Shown here: piece by piece, positions 23,193-23,872 of the stretch
How positions within the stretch are numbered: the first letter of the stretch is position 1
Layout of the letters: every line of letters starts with the position of its first letter
Assembly: GCA_002388005.1 (NCBI GenBank)
Contig: DGLO01000119.1
Coordinates: 24,508-48,379 of the forward strand
Length of the DNA: 23,872 nucleotides
Source of the DNA: Candidatus Neomicrothrix sp. UBA4542
GTDB taxonomy: Bacteria; Actinomycetota; Acidimicrobiia; Acidimicrobiales; Poriferisodalaceae
Direction: 5' to 3'
Translations under genes and position numbers: made by a program
Notes under the pieces: generated by a model
Seen by the model: only the letters and a program-made list of their open reading frames with translations
The model's database searches: none
Told to the model about the DNA's origin: nothing

Positions 23193-23871
23193 AGATGATC
23201 ATGATTTGACCCCAGACGTTCATCTGGTTTATCCCGACTCGCAGCTTTTCCAGCGAAGTCGTTCAGCTAAGGCGTTGCGTAGGCTCGGTAACGCCTTTGT
23301 CCGCCATCGGGTCAGCGACGCAGAGTTGGAAGCAATTGCCCAGTGGGCTGATACTGCTGCTTCAGATCTAGAGCGCTCGGATCCTGTAGCCCGACCATCA
23401 GACTATTTTGAACGTCGATATAGCGATCCTCAACCTGGTGACGGCGCTGAAGTCATCGCCTTCAGTGACAGGACCTTTAGCGGACCGGCCAATCCCATGG
23501 GCGTCGAGGTTGAACTGCGCCGCGTTGGGGATCGAGTGCGAAGCAAAGTCATTTTCGGGGCTGCTTTTGAAAGCGCCCCCGGGAGGGTTCATGGGGGTGC
23601 AGTTTCGGCGTTGATTGACGACACCATGGGATATCTGATGGTCGTCATTGGAGAGGCTGCCTACACCGCCCGCCTTGAGGTTGACTACCGTGGCGGGGTC
23701 CCAGTTGACCACCCAGTGTGGTTCGAAGCTTGGGAAGCAAGCCGTGAAGGTCGCAAACTCAAGGTTGAGTTGAACGTCCGTCAAGACAGGGATGGAGTCC
23801 CCGACGAAGTTGCTGATCCGTTGATCACAGCTGAAGGCCTATTCATCATTCCAACCGGAGAGTCTTCATAA
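23185..23871 (+). CDS. PaaI/THEM4-type hotdog thioesterase
   Basis: A 228-residue protein. The hotdog domain (about 105-225) carries FESAPGRVHGGAVSALIDDTMGY, where HGG (136-138) and Asp145 on the long helix match the PaaI-type acyl-CoA thioesterase active site. The first 100 residues are an extra helical/loop region (DAELEAIAQWADTAASDLE) as in longer THEM4-like members. It probably hydrolyses an acyl-CoA; chain type is unknown. Its ATG lies inside the end of the SnoaL-like gene (8-base overlap). The TAA ends one base before the window edge, so the gene is complete. Confidence 0.88.
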   Translation: MTKDDHDLTPDVHLVYPDSQLFQRSRSAKALRRLGNAFVRHRVSDAELEAIAQWADTAASDLERSDPVARPSDYFERRYSDPQPGDGAEVIAFSDRTFSGPANPMGVEVELRRVGDRVRSKVIFGAAFESAPGRVHGGAVSALIDDTMGYLMVVIGEAAYTARLEVDYRGGVPVDHPVWFEAWEASREGRKLKVELNVRQDRDGVPDEVADPLITAEGLFIIPTGESS

Positions 23872-23872
23872 C

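Overview
The window looks like chromosomal DNA of an actinobacterium, with moderate GC (roughly 55% by eye) and dense co-directional genes. The best guess is a non-mycobacterial lineage such as Acidimicrobiia. This rests on the gene families (PimA, PatA and PI-phosphate synthase homologues, an InhA-like FabI, an F420-type NADP reductase, PdxS/PdxT) and on a gene order matching the part of the Mycobacterium tuberculosis chromosome that runs from the Ap4A phosphorylase/pgsA1/patA/pimA genes through pdxS-pdxT-yebC to ruvC-ruvA-ruvB. The taxonomic placement is inference. I see no phage, transposon, CRISPR array, tRNA or rRNA, and no gene-free stretch over 300 bases.

Region 1 (about 14020 down to 85, all minus strand) is one long head-to-tail array. 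In transcription order: F420-dependent NADP reductase, HIT-family Ap4A phosphorylase-like protein, small two-helix membrane protein, phosphatidylinositol-phosphate synthase, PIM acyltransferase (PatA-like), PIM mannosyltransferase (PimA-like), a catalytically dead M48/HtpX-like membrane protein, a DUF3048/YerB lipoprotein, pdxS, pdxT, yebC, ruvC, ruvA, ruvB, a gamma-glutamylcyclotransferase-fold protein, queA and tgt. The first part makes the inositol-phospholipid mannoside anchor of the envelope. The middle makes pyridoxal phosphate. The ruv genes process Holliday junctions. queA-tgt place and mature the queuosine precursor in tRNA. Many junctions overlap by 1-29 bases or are separated by fewer than 50, so translational coupling is likely.

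Region 2 (14128-14898, plus) is a lone InhA-like enoyl-ACP reductase, divergent from region 1. Region 3 (17253 down to 14927, minus) is a coupled pair of CNNM/CorC-type membrane proteins, only one of which carries the C-terminal CorC_HlyC domain. Region 4 (17330-23871, plus) is a co-directional run: a heterodimeric ABC exporter with one degenerate ATP site, a stand-alone ABC ATPase, a class I methyltransferase, a SnoaL-like small protein and a PaaI-type hotdog thioesterase.

The points most worth a second look are a Tgt that has lost the whole Cys cluster of its zinc site, an M48-family protein whose HExxH reads NRIAQ, a possible set of leaderless promoters (TAnnnT 6-8 bases before the start codon) at several unit heads, and a CNNM gene whose perfect Shine-Dalgarno sequence points at an ATC codon. 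I found no clearly new multi-gene defence or mobile system. The least explained unit is the dead-protease/lipoprotein pair set between the PIM and PLP genes.
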